A stretch of 64,000 bases of DNA, from contig DATLUD010000055.1 of assembly GCA_035533275.1 (NCBI GenBank), forward strand, positions 82,119-146,118, given 5' to 3'. Positions 63,843-64,000 of the stretch are shown here, one piece after another (within the stretch, counting starts at the first letter, position 1; every line of letters begins with the position of its first letter). The notes below the pieces were generated by a model that worked only from the letters and a program-made list of their open reading frames with translations, searched no databases and had not been told where the DNA came from. This stretch comes from SCRA01 sp035533275. GTDB lineage: Bacteria > Vulcanimicrobiota > Vulcanimicrobiia > Vulcanimicrobiales > SCRA01. Made by a program: the position numbers and the translations under genes.

Positions 63843-64000
63843 ATGGAGCCCCTCACCCGCGACCGCCGCTCCGCGTTCCACGATCTCCGCCTTCGGCTGG
63901 CGGGGCGGGAAGGCTTCGCGCGGCGGGCCGACGGGGAGCGGCTCCACCCCGTCGGCCTCCAGGATCTCGATCGCCTTCTGGCCGGAGGGGTCCCCGCCGG
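63843..64000 (+). CDS. RecA/ImuA-like SOS protein, N-terminal part (truncated by the window edge)
   Basis: About 52 codons are visible from ATG 63843, running off the right edge. The segment LHPVGLQDLDRLLAGGVPA resembles the start of RecA-fold proteins such as ImuA, where a G-x-x-x-L-D-x-x-L-x-G-G-(L/V)-P pattern precedes Walker A. The LexA box in its promoter supports a DNA damage role. If ImuA-like, ImuB and DnaE2 genes should follow beyond the edge. Too short for a firm call. Confidence 0.6.
   Translation, partial: MEPLTRDRRSAFHDLRLRLAGREGFARRADGERLHPVGLQDLDRLLAGGVPA

Noticed and set aside
63714..63947. 77-codon minus-strand frame at the right edge
   Set aside because: It runs across the palindrome, the LexA box and the start of the RecA/ImuA-like gene; looks like a shadow.

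Overview
This window is one continuous, gene-dense stretch of bacterial chromosome with high GC content and many GTG/TTG starts. No rRNA, tRNA, CRISPR array, insertion sequence or phage block was recognised, and no gene-free gap exceeds 300 bases. The gene set is a full bacterial core: infC-rpmI-rplT, pheS-pheT, gltX, glmU, prs-rplY-pth, uvrA, uvrB, ligA and lon. The order infC/rpmI/rplT/pheST, a YqzL-like peptide, a Gram-positive-type LexA box, and nearly leaderless promoters suggest an uncultivated Terrabacteria-side lineage. Candidatus Eremiobacterota or a relative is my guess. That placement is inference; no marker was aligned.

Layout. 1-430: left edge, remnants of a small DUF4160-like gene pair. 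433-4008: minus-strand trio (peptide-type solute-binding protein, sorbosone dehydrogenase-like propeller, ornithine cyclodeaminase-like enzyme). 4056-10520: probable RiPP (modified peptide) cluster with visibly lower GC, holding a methyltransferase, a YcaO cyclodehydratase/thioamidation enzyme, a large LuxR-type ATPase regulator, a 97-residue candidate precursor, a TfuA-like partner and a TPR protein. 10623-22963: Hsp20, lon, an aminotransferase, cvpA, pheST with a peptide/terminator leader, an rRNA methyltransferase, the L20/L35/IF3 genes, and a two-component pair. 23023-26434: oligopeptide ABC importer parts. 26559-30226: B12-dependent acyl-CoA mutase operon with its MeaB chaperone. 30236-34206: gltX, glmU and a diguanylate cyclase.

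34291-35553 holds two tandem selenoprotein genes, each with an in-frame TGA at a catalytic position followed by a SECIS-like hairpin. 35611-40134: CaaX-type protease, then a minus-strand prs-rplY-pth operon with two small genes behind it. 40309-43599: uvrB interrupted inside its Walker A motif by a 414-residue intein whose homing-endonuclease domain looks dead and which carries a helix-turn-helix. 43729-54784: a secreted beta-propeller protein, MATE and MFS exporters, an alpha-mannosidase, a HAD phosphatase and two membrane proteins. 54821-56604: ilvE with a downstream 2-oxoglutarate oxygenase. ilvE is preceded by a 21-codon leader peptide rich in Ile/Val/Leu and an intrinsic terminator, a classical attenuation arrangement. 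56861-64000: uvrA, ligA, OsmC and, at the right edge, the start of a RecA/ImuA-like gene whose promoter has a LexA box exactly in its spacer.

The most notable signals are the YcaO/TfuA cluster with its unfamiliar precursor, the tandem selenoproteins, the UvrB intein, the two leader-peptide attenuators, and three genes that appear to start at AUC or AUA.
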